From Streptomyces sp. SCL15-4 (GTDB taxonomy: Bacteria > Actinomycetota > Actinomycetes > Streptomycetales > Streptomycetaceae): a DNA stretch of 64,000 nucleotides. Positions 44,158-50,816 of this stretch are shown in pieces (position 1 is the stretch's first letter; each line of letters begins with the position of its first letter). A program made the translations under genes and the position numbers. The notes below the pieces were generated by a model that searched no databases, was not told the DNA's origin, and worked only from the letters and a program-made list of their open reading frames with translations. The DNA is taken from contig NZ_JAOBTQ010000001.1 of the NCBI RefSeq assembly GCF_033366695.1, positions 4,774,001 to 4,838,000 on the forward strand. Reading direction: 5' to 3'.

Positions 44158-44904
44158 ATGATTCGCGCAGTGATCTTCGACGTCGGCGAGTGCCTCGTAG
44201 ACGAAACCACTGAGTACGGCACCTGGGCCGACTGGCTGGGCGTTCCCCGCCACACCTTCGCCGCGATGTTCGGCGCCGTCATCGCCCAGGGCCGGGACTA
44301 CCGCGAGACCTTCCAGGAGTTCCGGCCCGGCTTCGACCTGTACGCCGAGCGCGAGCGCCGCGCCGCCGCGGGCAAGCCGGAGACCTTCGGCGAGGACGAC
44401 CTCTACCCGGACGTCCGTGACGCGCTCGCCGCGCTCCGCGCGGACGGTCTATGGCTGGGTATCGCCGGGAACCAGACCGTGCGCGCCGGTCGGATCCTGC
44501 GCCAGCTGTTCTCCAACGACGTCGACCTGATCGGCACCAGCGACGACTGGGGCGCCGGCAAGCCGGACCGCGCCTTCTTCGACCGCGTCGCCGAGGTCGT
44601 CCCCGCCCAGGTGGACGAGATGCTCTACGTCGGCGACCGCGTCGACAACGACATCCGCCCGGCGGCCGCGGCCGGAGACGGCCCGCGGCCGGTTGCCGGA
44701 GCCGCCGTCCTTCGTGGACCTAGGCTGCCTTGGACCGCGCCGCGCGCAGGCCCGAGGCGGGCTCCTGTGCGTCGAGCGGCAAGGTCTCGTCTTCCCCGAA
44801 GTCGGGGGCCTGGAAGGGGTTGGTCGTCGTCGGAGGCGGCGATGCCGCAGCGGAGCAGCGGGGTTGCCCTTCCAGGGCGGAAAACAGCGACGTCAGATCG
44901 ATGA
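44158..44904 (+). CDS. HAD-family hydrolase with replaced 3' end (probable pseudogene)
   Basis: Residues 1-175 are a normal HAD subfamily IA phosphatase: motif I FDVGECLVDE (nucleophile Asp9), motif II GIAGNQT, motif III AGKPDRAFF and motif IV YVGDRVDND. The usual end (a further 45 or so residues after DNDIRPAAAAG) is missing. After about 44680 the frame runs into GDGPRPVAGAAVLRG and an Arg/Pro-rich tail of 70 residues that overlaps minus-strand coding debris. All catalytic motifs survive, but the last strand and helix do not, so folding is doubtful. The gene starts the degraded zone next to the tRNA att site. Confidence 0.65.
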   Translation: MIRAVIFDVGECLVDETTEYGTWADWLGVPRHTFAAMFGAVIAQGRDYRETFQEFRPGFDLYAERERRAAAGKPETFGEDDLYPDVRDALAALRADGLWLGIAGNQTVRAGRILRQLFSNDVDLIGTSDDWGAGKPDRAFFDRVAEVVPAQVDEMLYVGDRVDNDIRPAAAAGDGPRPVAGAAVLRGPRLPWTAPRAGPRRAPVRRAARSRLPRSRGPGRGWSSSEAAMPQRSSGVALPGRKTATSDR

Positions 44905-44908
44905 GAGG
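44720..44908 (-). pseudogene. 3' remnant of an unidentified gene
   Basis: A minus-strand frame ending at the TAG at 44722-44720 reads protein-like for about 60 residues: IDLTSLFSALEGQPRCSAA then PPPTTTNPFQAPDFGEDETL and PLDAQEPASGLRAARSKAA. Third positions are GC-rich as in real genes. There is no ATG, GTG or TTG at a sensible place; a GAAAGAGAG ribosome-site-like run is followed by ATC where a start would be expected. Either the start mutated or the 5' end is lost. I do not recognise the family. Confidence 0.4.
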
Positions 44909-44968
44909 ACTCTCTTTCGTTACAGGTCCCTGAAGGGGCCTGGTGTGCCGTGACCGGGCACAGCGGTC

Positions 44969-45190
44969 CTACAGTTTGGTCATCTTGCCGTACGGGCTCA
45001 AGATCCGCATTTGCGCCGAGCCGAAATCCACGAGCGCCGCGATTCCGTCCTCGATGCCGATGACTCGGCCGAGGCCGTACATGTCGTGTGTGACCTGGTC
45101 GCCCACGGCGAAGTGCTTGGGAGGCGGTGTGACCGGAGCCTTGAAGGGGCTGGTAGGCAGATGACGCTTCGGCGCAGCGGGCTTTGTCAT
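44969..45190 (-). CDS. small Tudor/SH3-like conserved protein
   Basis: 73 residues. After a basic, Pro-rich lead (about 1-25) the core FAVGDQVTHDMYGLGRVIGIEDGIAALVDFGSAQMRILSPYGKMTKL resembles the small Tudor-like barrel at the C-terminus of UvrD/PcrA helicases and CarD-type proteins. It may bind RNA polymerase or nucleic acid; function is unknown. It looks intact, unlike its neighbours. Confidence 0.7.
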   Translation of the reverse strand: MTKPAAPKRHLPTSPFKAPVTPPPKHFAVGDQVTHDMYGLGRVIGIEDGIAALVDFGSAQMRILSPYGKMTKL

Positions 45191-45687
45191 GACTCAGTAT
45201 GAGCCTACGTGTCTCCCGTTCGCTGTGGCCATCGGCACAGATCCGGACGGAAACGACCGCTTCATGCCACTGACCTGCGGTTTCGAGATTTTGGTGAGGC
45301 GAAACTGGACCGTAGGTCCCCCATCACTGACCATGGCTGACCCCTGCATCTCGCAGGGTTGTGGCACGAACATCAGCCGACGGTAGTCAGCCACGTGGCA
45401 CCCAGTCACGCTACCGACTCGTGTCGCCGAGCAGAGCAAACCGCGACGGCCGGCCTGGGCTATGCAGCTTCCTGGACCTCAGCTTGGGAAGCTTGGATCT
45501 CTGGGTGATGGTTGCCCCACTGACCTGCAGTGAAGCCGTAAGCGAGCCCTCCTGACCCCCGACTTGATGCCCGCTATTCCCCGTGATTCCCCGCAGGATC
45601 TGGCACGCGTCTGGCACGGCCGCTGGCTGGGTGAGGCCTAACTTGCCAGTCTACTGACCACGGGTCTCGCCCACCAGCGAGGCTGAG

Positions 45688-45727
45688 GAAGCCCACGGCT
45701 CTGACCTGGTCGTATGCCGTGGGCTTC
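45688..45727. terminator. perfect 12-bp stem-loop
   Basis: GAAGCCCACGGC (45688-45699) pairs with GCCGTGGGCTTC (45716-45727) around a 16-base loop; TTCTG follows on the plus side and AA precedes. A bidirectional terminator is likely, isolating old element sequence. Confidence 0.65.
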
Positions 45728-45885
45728 TGCCGTTGGTGGTCGGCGTCGGGTGACCTCGTACGGCCCAGGGACGGCCCGGGCTCCTCCATCGTCTGCCGCT
45801 GGACTGGGAACGTGACCTCTTCGTCCCGAAGCAACTTGGGTGGGGGCTGTGCCTTGGGCTGGTGTAGCTCTCACCTGTGCTGATG

Positions 45886-45931
45886 GTCCGCAGACGTCCG
45901 CGCTTGTCCGCCGTTGTTCGTGGGCGTTGTC
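45886..45931. repeat. 10-bp-periodic GTCCGC array
   Basis: GTCCGC begins at 45886, 45896 and 45906, then GTTCGT at 45916 and GTTGTC at 45926, an exact 10-base step. One-turn spacing puts all copies on the same helix face, suggesting cooperative protein binding. The nearest gene is the leftward excisionase-like gene ending at 46129. Confidence 0.5.
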
Positions 45932-46128
45932 ATGCAGTTAGACACTCACTGGCTGGGGCGCTCGACGCTCTACCCTGCTCACGAGCGGGCCTGTACATGC
46001 TCGCACCCCAGCGGACGGCGGCTTCGTTGTCAAAGCGCTCGGCCAAGTTGCGGAGATGACTGGCATTGACCGCTTATGCCGGCCCTTGGCCGGACTGGGT
46101 CGACAGACTGGCCGTGACAGGTCGCGAC

Positions 46129-46500
46129 CTACCCAATAACGGCGTTCAGCCCCGTAAGTGCGCGGGTGGCGCGGTCTCTCTCTGCCTGGACGCGTGCCTC
46201 GGCCGCAAGCCGGCCCTCCCGCTCAATCAGCAACTGCGCGCGCAGGGCTCGGCACCCATCGCACGCAAGCTCTTCCTCGCTCGGCAATTCGGCCTGCTGC
46301 GCAGGGACGGCACGCTGGGCCTTGAGCCGCTGAACCTTCAGACGTTCAACGTCGGCAAGCGCGAAGAGGTTCGTCCCGTGGTGGCCCTTACCTACCACCG
46401 TCAGGTGACCCTCGGCCTTCATCGCGTGGACGGTGTCCGTACGCACGCCGAGCAGTTTCGCTGCCTGTGTGGTCGTCAGCTTCTCATCAGGTTGGTTCAT
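46129..46500 (-). CDS. excisionase-like helix-turn-helix protein
   Basis: 123 residues from ATG 46500. Residues about 7-55 (KLTTTQAAKLLGVRTDTVHAMKAEGHLTVVGKGHHGTNLFALADVERLK) form a MerR/excisionase-type winged HTH. The rest is a charged coiled coil with one CDGC pair (about 83-86) and repeated RAxxxAERDR. It is likely a regulator or recombination directionality factor of an earlier integrated element; the C-terminal piece of a tyrosine integrase lies 770 bp away. Confidence 0.65.
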   Translation of the reverse strand: MNQPDEKLTTTQAAKLLGVRTDTVHAMKAEGHLTVVGKGHHGTNLFALADVERLKVQRLKAQRAVPAQQAELPSEEELACDGCRALRAQLLIEREGRLAAEARVQAERDRATRALTGLNAVIG

Positions 46501-46574
46501 GCCTCGGAAACGACCCCCGATACCAAGGAGCCACCACCCCGCCCCGGAGTTCGCCCTCTTCAGTGAGTTGTCGA

Positions 46575-46811
46575 TCAGTGGCATGACGAAGAGGCGCGGG
46601 TGTCGATGCGGCCCTCGTATATCCCCTCCCACGCTTCGGTGTAGGCGTCTGAGTCCAGTGCCGGGGAGATCGTCTGGAGGGCGACCGCTACCCACCGGTC
46701 TGCCTGCGGAGCGGAGTAGGCGTCGAACGATGCAACCAGTGCCGACGGGTCCTGCTCGGTCAGGCTCTCCGTCCAGCACTCGCACCAGAACCCCCACCGG
46801 GGCAGCTTCAT
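46575..46811 (-). CDS. hypothetical protein coupled to the HATPase gene
   Basis: 78 residues (MKLPRWGFWCECWTESLTEQ ... AWEGIYEGRIDTRASSSCH), Trp/Cys-rich at the N-terminus and with no family I recognise. Its ATG shares a base with the stop of the ATP-binding gene (TGATG), so the two are translationally coupled. GTG/ATG at 46817 would add two residues. Such small proteins after stand-alone HATPase genes are seen elsewhere in Streptomyces but remain uncharacterised. Confidence 0.5.
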   Translation of the reverse strand: MKLPRWGFWCECWTESLTEQDPSALVASFDAYSAPQADRWVAVALQTISPALDSDAYTEAWEGIYEGRIDTRASSSCH

Positions 46812-47176
46812 CAGCATCGCCGGCCTCCCGGCCGTGCGTCGGCGTACAGCTCGGCGGTCACCGTGTGGCCCAGGTTGCTGTCGTGGACGACGACCCGGTG
46901 GGCGAGGGCGCTGACCATGGCCAATTCCCTGCCGCGTTCGGCGTCCTGGTCCTGGTGCTCGACCTTCGGGGCCGTGGCCGCGCCGCCGTCGTCCGTGACC
47001 GAGACCGCGACCACCTGAGCCGACACCGCCACGGCCAGGTGGAAGCTGCCGGACTCCCAGCCGCTGGCCGTGTGGCGGATGGCGTTCGTGCTCAGCTCGC
47101 TCACGATCAGCTCGGCGTCGTCGGCCAGAGGGGAGTCGCGCAGGATGTCCCGGGTCCAGCGGCGGGCCCAGCTCAC
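46811..47176 (-). CDS. RsbW-like ATP-binding protein, 5'-truncated
   Basis: 121 residues with the HATPase N-box (DAELIVSELSTNAIRHTASG, about 20-39) and later AVSVTDDGGAATAPKV ... ERGRELAMVSALAHRVVVHD. The reading frame continues upstream without a start as WRLSCPGFPEEVSWARRWTRDIL to about 47218, which is how these proteins normally begin. The true start is gone, because the frame abuts the fragment of a plus-strand integrase. The GTG at 47176, next to GGAGGAA, could still give a shorter product lacking the first beta-strand. Confidence 0.6.
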   Translation of the reverse strand: MSWARRWTRDILRDSPLADDAELIVSELSTNAIRHTASGWESGSFHLAVAVSAQVVAVSVTDDGGAATAPKVEHQDQDAERGRELAMVSALAHRVVVHDSNLGHTVTAELYADARPGGRRC

Positions 47177-47267
47177 TTCCTCCGGGAATCCTGGGCAACT
47201 CAGCCTCCAGACTCGAGCTGCACTCGTACCCGCACAAGCTCGGTGACCTCTTCGCGGGTGGCCCAGC

Positions 47268-47575
47268 GCAGCCGAGTCCGATTACGTCTTCGCCACCCGG
47301 AACGGTCGGCCCGTCGAGCCGCGCAACCTCTATCGCTCCTTCGCCCGCGTCGCCCAGTCCGCCGGCCTCCGCGTCATCCGGCTGCATGACGCCCGGCACG
47401 GCACGGCCACCCTCCTGACGGCGGCCGGGGTCGCGCCCCGCGTGGTGATGGAGATCCTGGGGCATTCCCAGATCAGCATCACCATGGACGTCTACATCCA
47501 CGTCGTGCAGGACACCCAGCGCGAGGCCATGAGCCACATGGACCGGCTGCTCAGGAGGCGCCCCGGTCGTCAGTG
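47268..47575 (+). pseudogene. C-terminal fragment of a tyrosine-recombinase integrase
   Basis: The plus-strand frame to the TGA at 47575 reads DYVFATRNGRPVEPRNLYRS, then RLHDARHGTATLL (H-x2-R), VMEILGHSQ (GH) and MDVYIHVVQDTQ (Tyr nucleophile), i.e. the last 100 residues of an actinobacterial tyrosine integrase. The first 280 or so residues and the first catalytic Arg are missing, and the sequence upstream shifts frame. It ends 78 bp before the tRNA fragment, the pSAM2-like position of an int gene next to its att site. Confidence 0.8.
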
Positions 47576-47611
47576 ACCGCCCTCGTTGATGTCAGACGTG
47601 GATGTCAAAAG

Positions 47612-47643
47612 CCCCCCACATACGGAGATCCGTATGTGGGGGG
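47612..47643. terminator. perfect 14-bp hairpin between integrase fragment and tRNA end
   Basis: CCCCCCACATACGG (47612-47625), loop AGAT, CCGTATGTGGGGGG (47630-47643), flanked by AAAAG and CCTTT. It terminates both the rightward integrase remnant and the leftward tRNA transcript. Confidence 0.85.
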
Positions 47644-47652
47644 CCTTTGACC

Positions 47653-47699
47653 TGGTGCCCCCGGCAGGATTCGAACCTGCGACACCCGCTTTAGGAGAG
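47653..47699 (-). tRNA. 3' half of tRNA-Arg(CCU); prophage attachment-site copy
   Basis: On the minus strand the piece starts in the anticodon loop (CTCCTAA, anticodon CCU at 47695-47693). It continues with anticodon stem strand AGCGG, variable loop GTGTC, T-arm GCAGG-TTCGAAT-CCTGC, acceptor strand CGGGGGC, then ACCA at 47656-47653. The matching 5' anticodon strand (CCGCT) is absent: the sequence beyond 47699 is unrelated. It is therefore the displaced 3' end left by integration, and the intact tRNA should lie at the far end of the prophage. Confidence 0.8.
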
Positions 47700-47720
47700 A
47701 ACGTAAAGCGATCATGAGGC

Positions 47721-47813
47721 TCAGTGAGGTCGAATGAGGTTCAGTGAGTCCATGACTACGAGGGCTTGACCTGCGAGAACAAGGATCAGTGAGTTTCAGT
47801 GAGGGCTAGTGAG
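47721..47813. repeat. cluster of TCAGTGAG repeats beside att (candidate integrase arm sites)
   Basis: TCAGTGAG occurs at 47721, 47741, 47786 and 47796, and the variant CTAGTGAG at 47806, all in the same direction within 100 bases between the tRNA fragment and the int stop. This suits arm-type binding sites for the N-terminal domain of a tyrosine integrase. The same motif recurs in the immunity region (50106-50133). Confidence 0.6.
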
Positions 47814-47856
47814 GGGGCGTTGTGGATTCCATGTGGACTCACGTGGACTCCACCCC

Positions 47857-49143
47857 TCACACCGCCCGGAGTTTTCGAACACCCTCGGTCTCGGGCGCCA
47901 TCCGGGCCCGGACCTTGGCCGCCACGTCTTCGGGGGAGTGCTGGTAGATCCACGTCACCTTGGATCCCCGCTCGTGCCCCATGACCGTCTGGGTGTCCTT
48001 CTCATCGATCCCCAGCTCCTTCAGCCACGTCGCGAAAACGTGCCTCAGATCGTGCACCCGCGGCCACCACTCCATCCGGCCCGTCTCCCGGTTCCGTACC
48101 TTCCTTGCCACGCCGGCCTGCTGGATCGCCGGCACCCACACCCGACGGAAGTTGTGCCGTGTCAGCGCGCCGCCCTGCGGCCCGCGGAACACCAGCTCCT
48201 CCGGGTGCAGCTGGTAGGGGTCGTCCCCGATCGGAGTCACCGTGGACGGCGGACGCCATCGATCGACCATGGTCTGAATGGCTTCGGCCGCCTGCGGGGT
48301 GACCGGCACCGTCCGGAACCCGGCCACGCTCTTGGGCGCCGGCTTGCGGAACAGGCGCCCGTCGTCCTCGCTGAGCACTTCCTTCACCTTGAGGTGCTGA
48401 GCCTCCAGGTCCACGTTTTCCCACCGCAGCCCCGTCGCCTCACCCCAGCGCATGCCGGTGTGCTCCAGGTAGATGACCAGCGGCCGGTAGTAGGCCGGCA
48501 GCGCTTCCACGATGAGTGCCACCTGCGCGCGGGTCGGCGGCCGAACGTCGTCGGGGTGCCGGGCTGGCGCGTCGCCGATGTCCAGGTCGGCGGCCGGGTT
48601 GAAGGGGATGCGCCGGCCGTCCTTCACCGCTGCCTTGAGCATCTGGTTCAACACTTCGTGGACCTTCTTCCGGGTGTGGTAGCCCTTCACCTCCTTCGTG
48701 ATCCACGCTTGCAGCTCGATGTACTCGAGGTCGCAGAGCCGCCACTTGCCCCACTTGGGCTGGATGTGGGTGACCCAGTTGGACACCTTCCGGTTCCGGG
48801 TGGTGATCGCCCGATCCGGCTGAGCCTCCCACCAGAGCGCCCACCACTGGTTCAGGGTGATCTCGCCACGCTTCGGGTCGCCGTACTCACGTCGCCGTAC
48901 TCGGGTGCGGACGTCGTCCAGGAACGCCTCTGCCGCCTTCTTCCCGCCTTTGGCGATCGGGAAGTTCTTCGCCTTCTGCTGTCCCGACGGGTCCCGGTAG
49001 CGGGCCTGCCAGGGGCCGGTGCAGTCGCGGCGCCGGTTCCGCTCTGGGTACTGGTCGCCCGGCGGGTACTTGGCCATGCACTCGGGGCATCCGCAGTTCT
49101 TGCTGCGGATCTGCCGGGGGTTGTTCGAGGCTCTACGCCCCAT
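47857..49143 (-). CDS. int: tyrosine-type phage integrase
   Basis: 428 residues, intact. The N-terminus has a Cys cluster (Cys17, 19, 22 and 41) as in several actinobacterial integrases, then an arm-binding/SAM-like core domain (about 95-190). The catalytic domain has Arg232 (TGMRWGEA), His364-x2-Arg367 (HDLRH), His390 (GHERG) and Tyr400 (WIYQHS). It catalyses site-specific recombination between phage attP and the tRNA-Arg attB. It reads toward the att site and ends about 160 bp from it. Confidence 0.95.
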   Translation of the reverse strand: MGRRASNNPRQIRSKNCGCPECMAKYPPGDQYPERNRRRDCTGPWQARYRDPSGQQKAKNFPIAKGGKKAAEAFLDDVRTRVRRREYGDPKRGEITLNQWWALWWEAQPDRAITTRNRKVSNWVTHIQPKWGKWRLCDLEYIELQAWITKEVKGYHTRKKVHEVLNQMLKAAVKDGRRIPFNPAADLDIGDAPARHPDDVRPPTRAQVALIVEALPAYYRPLVIYLEHTGMRWGEATGLRWENVDLEAQHLKVKEVLSEDDGRLFRKPAPKSVAGFRTVPVTPQAAEAIQTMVDRWRPPSTVTPIGDDPYQLHPEELVFRGPQGGALTRHNFRRVWVPAIQQAGVARKVRNRETGRMEWWPRVHDLRHVFATWLKELGIDEKDTQTVMGHERGSKVTWIYQHSPEDVAAKVRARMAPETEGVRKLRAV

Positions 49144-49381
49144 GGTTCACCACCTGCTCGCTCCTTCGCTGAGTGGGTACGCGGGACGTCAGGTCGACCG
49201 GACTCCCGCACCAGCAGACTGCACCGAACTCGGGCTGGGGGACCACGAGTTCGGTGAGAATGGCGCGGACGAGTGTCACGGTGTGTGCAGGTTGCAGATC
49301 ACGCGGGATGATGATGGCCTTGTGCTCGGCATCGAAGCCGGGAAGCGCGTCGGGAGGGACGAACCGAACGCGGACACACAT
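49133..49381 (-). CDS. hypothetical protein upstream of int
   Basis: 82 residues from ATG 49381, with GGGGG seven bases upstream (MCVRVRFVPPDALPGFDAE, then KAIIIPRDLQPAHTVTLVRAILTELVV and FGAVCWCGS). Its stop overlaps the int start by 11 bases, so the two are translationally coupled. The AIIIPRD...VRAILTELV pattern resembles the N-terminal half of ImmA/IrrE-type peptidases, but the HExxH zinc motif is absent. Function unknown. Confidence 0.6.
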   Translation of the reverse strand: MCVRVRFVPPDALPGFDAEHKAIIIPRDLQPAHTVTLVRAILTELVVPQPEFGAVCWCGSPVDLTSRVPTQRRSEQVVNHGA

Positions 49382-49566
49382 GCATACCCCCAGAATCGCA
49401 GGCAAGCGGAACCTGTTCCGATGGGGGAGGACATCGGGCGTGCGTCCGACCGTACCTCCGGATGGTGGAATTTTCGACCACTGATGAGCGTGTTGTTGCT
49501 CAAAGGTCACCTGGAGTGATCGGGTCCATTTGGACGTAGACCCACGAGGCGGCCGAACGGTTGCCC

Positions 49567-49938
49567 CTACTGCCCCGTCCGGTTCATCTCGTTCAGGGCG
49601 CGCAGCTCAACTTCCTTGGCGCGCTGCTGATCCTCAGTGAGGCCGGCCCAGAGTTTGAGGATGCGCTCCTGGGCTTCGGCGCTGAGAGGGCCGGGTGCCT
49701 GACGGCCGGCGGCGGCGAAGATCTCGGCCTCGGTGAACTTGGGGAACTCGCGGGCGAGGGCGCGGAGCTTCTCCGGGTTTGGGCCGCGTTTGCCACCTCG
49801 GGTGCGGTTGGCCCAGCTGTTGATGGTGGAGACGCCCGTGCCGATGCGGCGCGCGATCTCGGTCTCGTTGACGCCGTACTCGGCCTTCAAGCGAGCGAGA
49901 AGCTGCGCCAGATCTTCGGTGCGCTCCGGGGTGTCCAC
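49567..49938 (-). CDS. XRE-family phage repressor-like protein
   Basis: 123 residues with an HTH at about 12-60 (LLARLKAEYGVNETEIARRIGTGVSTINSWANRTRGG) and a helical C-terminus (AEAQERILKLWAGLTEDQQRAKEVELRALNEM) suited to dimerisation. It lacks a LexA-type peptidase domain. It is transcribed leftward, away from the Cro-like gene at 50207, with an inverted repeat 23 bases upstream of its start. By position it is the likely lysogeny repressor. Confidence 0.75.
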   Translation of the reverse strand: MDTPERTEDLAQLLARLKAEYGVNETEIARRIGTGVSTINSWANRTRGGKRGPNPEKLRALAREFPKFTEAEIFAAAGRQAPGPLSAEAQERILKLWAGLTEDQQRAKEVELRALNEMNRTGQ

Positions 49939-49960
49939 GGGGTAAGAGTGCCCGTGGATC

Positions 49961-49986
49961 TTCTACTTTTGCAAGCCAAAGTAGAA
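49961..49986. promoter_or_regulatory. operator-like palindrome upstream of the repressor
   Basis: TTCTACTTT (49961-49969) and AAAGTAGAA (49978-49986) are perfect 9-base arms around TGCAAGCC. The AGTAGAA half-site recurs at 50144-50150 and, inverted, at 50461-50467, linking this site to the rightward operators. Confidence 0.65.
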
Positions 49987-50105
49987 GCGTGGCGGGTTAT
50001 GTACCCGGCGCGCAACCTCCCCGTCACGCCCCGTGCGCTCGGCATATGCCACGCCTCGTGAACAGGCGTTCGAAATATGCCACACGTCGACGCCCCCCAT
50101 CAACA

Positions 50106-50133
50106 CTCACTGACACTCACTTGACCTCACTGA
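50106..50133. repeat. CTCACTGA repeats in the immunity region
   Basis: CTCACTGA at 50106-50113 and 50126-50133 with the variant CTCACTTGA at 50116-50124, a 10-base step. They are the reverse complement of the TCAGTGAG motif clustered beside att. They lie just upstream of the rightward operator. Confidence 0.6.
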
Positions 50134-50136
50134 CGC

Positions 50137-50157
50137 TGACACAGTAGAAATGTGTCA
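50137..50157. promoter_or_regulatory. rightward operator 1
   Basis: TGACACA-GTAGAAA-TGTGTCA, perfect 7-base arms. It lies 50 bases upstream of the Cro-like start and probably overlaps the promoter of the early operon. Confidence 0.6.
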
Positions 50158-50206
50158 ACGGCGCCGCGAGGTGCCGGACAGGGCTACAGAACTGCGCGAG
50201 GCACAC

Positions 50207-50515
50207 ATGACCGACCTGATCCGCAAGGACGCGGGCAAGCCACTTCGAGACGCGATGCAGCGGCGCGGAGTGACGCAGGCCGAACTCGCCGCCCGTACAC
50301 GGGTGGTGGACGTCCGCGGAAAAGGAGTGAGCGTCGCAACCGTCAGCAAGGTCACCGGCCGCGGCCGGACGGCGGTCGACACCTGTCGGCTGCGCACCGC
50401 ATGGCTCATCGCCTCGGCGCTGGCCGAACCCTTGCAGGACATCTTCGACATGCCCTCAGTTTCTACTGACACAGTGGAAAGGTGTAACCCCCATGGCGAC
50501 TCAGACCCTCGCTGA
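50207..50515 (+). CDS. Cro-like XRE HTH protein
   Basis: 102 residues from ATG 50207, preceded by GCGAGG. The HTH is at about 14-65 (LRDAMQRRGVTQAELAARTRVVDVRGKGVSVATVSKVTGRGRTAVDTCRLRTAWLIASALAEPLQDIF). It is divergent from the repressor and first in the rightward operon, as expected for a Cro-type switch protein. An earlier ATG at 50150 lies within the operator and has no ribosome site. Its 3' end overlaps the next gene by 23 bases. Confidence 0.7.
   Translation: MTDLIRKDAGKPLRDAMQRRGVTQAELAARTRVVDVRGKGVSVATVSKVTGRGRTAVDTCRLRTAWLIASALAEPLQDIFDMPSVSTDTVERCNPHGDSDPR
50466..50487. promoter_or_regulatory. rightward operator 2
   Basis: CTGACACAGTGGAAAGGTGTAA repeats the pattern of operator 1 with four or five changes and is preceded by TTTCTACTG. 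It lies inside the 3' end of the Cro-like gene and just upstream of the excisionase-like ATG at 50493, so it could give that gene separate control. Confidence 0.5.
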
Positions 50516-50723
50516 GCGCACCGAGATCCTCGCCCCCACCGGGCTCGCGCCGCTCTTGACCACCGCCCAGCTCATGGCCCGCTACGGGGTGTCGAACTGG
50601 ACGGTCAACGAGTGGGTGAAGAACGGCTGCCCGGTCGAGCCGACCGCGTTCCGGGGTCGGCGCTTCGACCTCGCCAAGGTCCAGGCGTGGATGGCCGAGC
50701 AGAGCGCGCGGCCGGCCGCCTGA
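50493..50723 (+). CDS. excisionase-like / MerR-type HTH protein
   Basis: 76 residues. LLTTAQLMARYGVSNWTVNEWVKNGCPVEPTAFRGRRFDLAKVQAWMAEQ is a compact winged HTH of the phage excisionase/AlpA or terminase-small-subunit-like type. It is second in the operon and small, fitting a recombination directionality factor for the adjacent integrase. A transcriptional regulator is the alternative. Confidence 0.65.
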   Translation: MATQTLAERTEILAPTGLAPLLTTAQLMARYGVSNWTVNEWVKNGCPVEPTAFRGRRFDLAKVQAWMAEQSARPAA

Positions 50724-50816
50724 CCTAGCCCCTGATGCGCCGAAGGGCCGCTCTCAGCTTCCCGGCCCGAGCGACCCCCGACCGGCGCCCCTACAAGATC
50801 CGAAAGAGAGGCCCCG

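Larger units (their letters stand above)
45191..46128. other. gene-poor debris region near the integration site
   Basis: About 940 bases with no convincing gene and with base composition lower in GC than the core. All open frames are short and without family-like sequence. It contains a strong hairpin (45688-45727) and a 10-bp-periodic GTCCGC array (45886-45931). It looks like leftover sequence from earlier integrated elements. Confidence 0.55.

Noticed and set aside
45194..45617. Small minus-strand reading frames of 68-81 residues
   Set aside because: No ribosome site, no conserved-looking core and overlapping frames of similar quality; likely debris.
47653..47735. A complete tRNA-Arg gene
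   Set aside because: The 5' anticodon strand should be CCGCT but is GTTCT, and no D-arm or 5' acceptor strand follows; only the 3' half is present.
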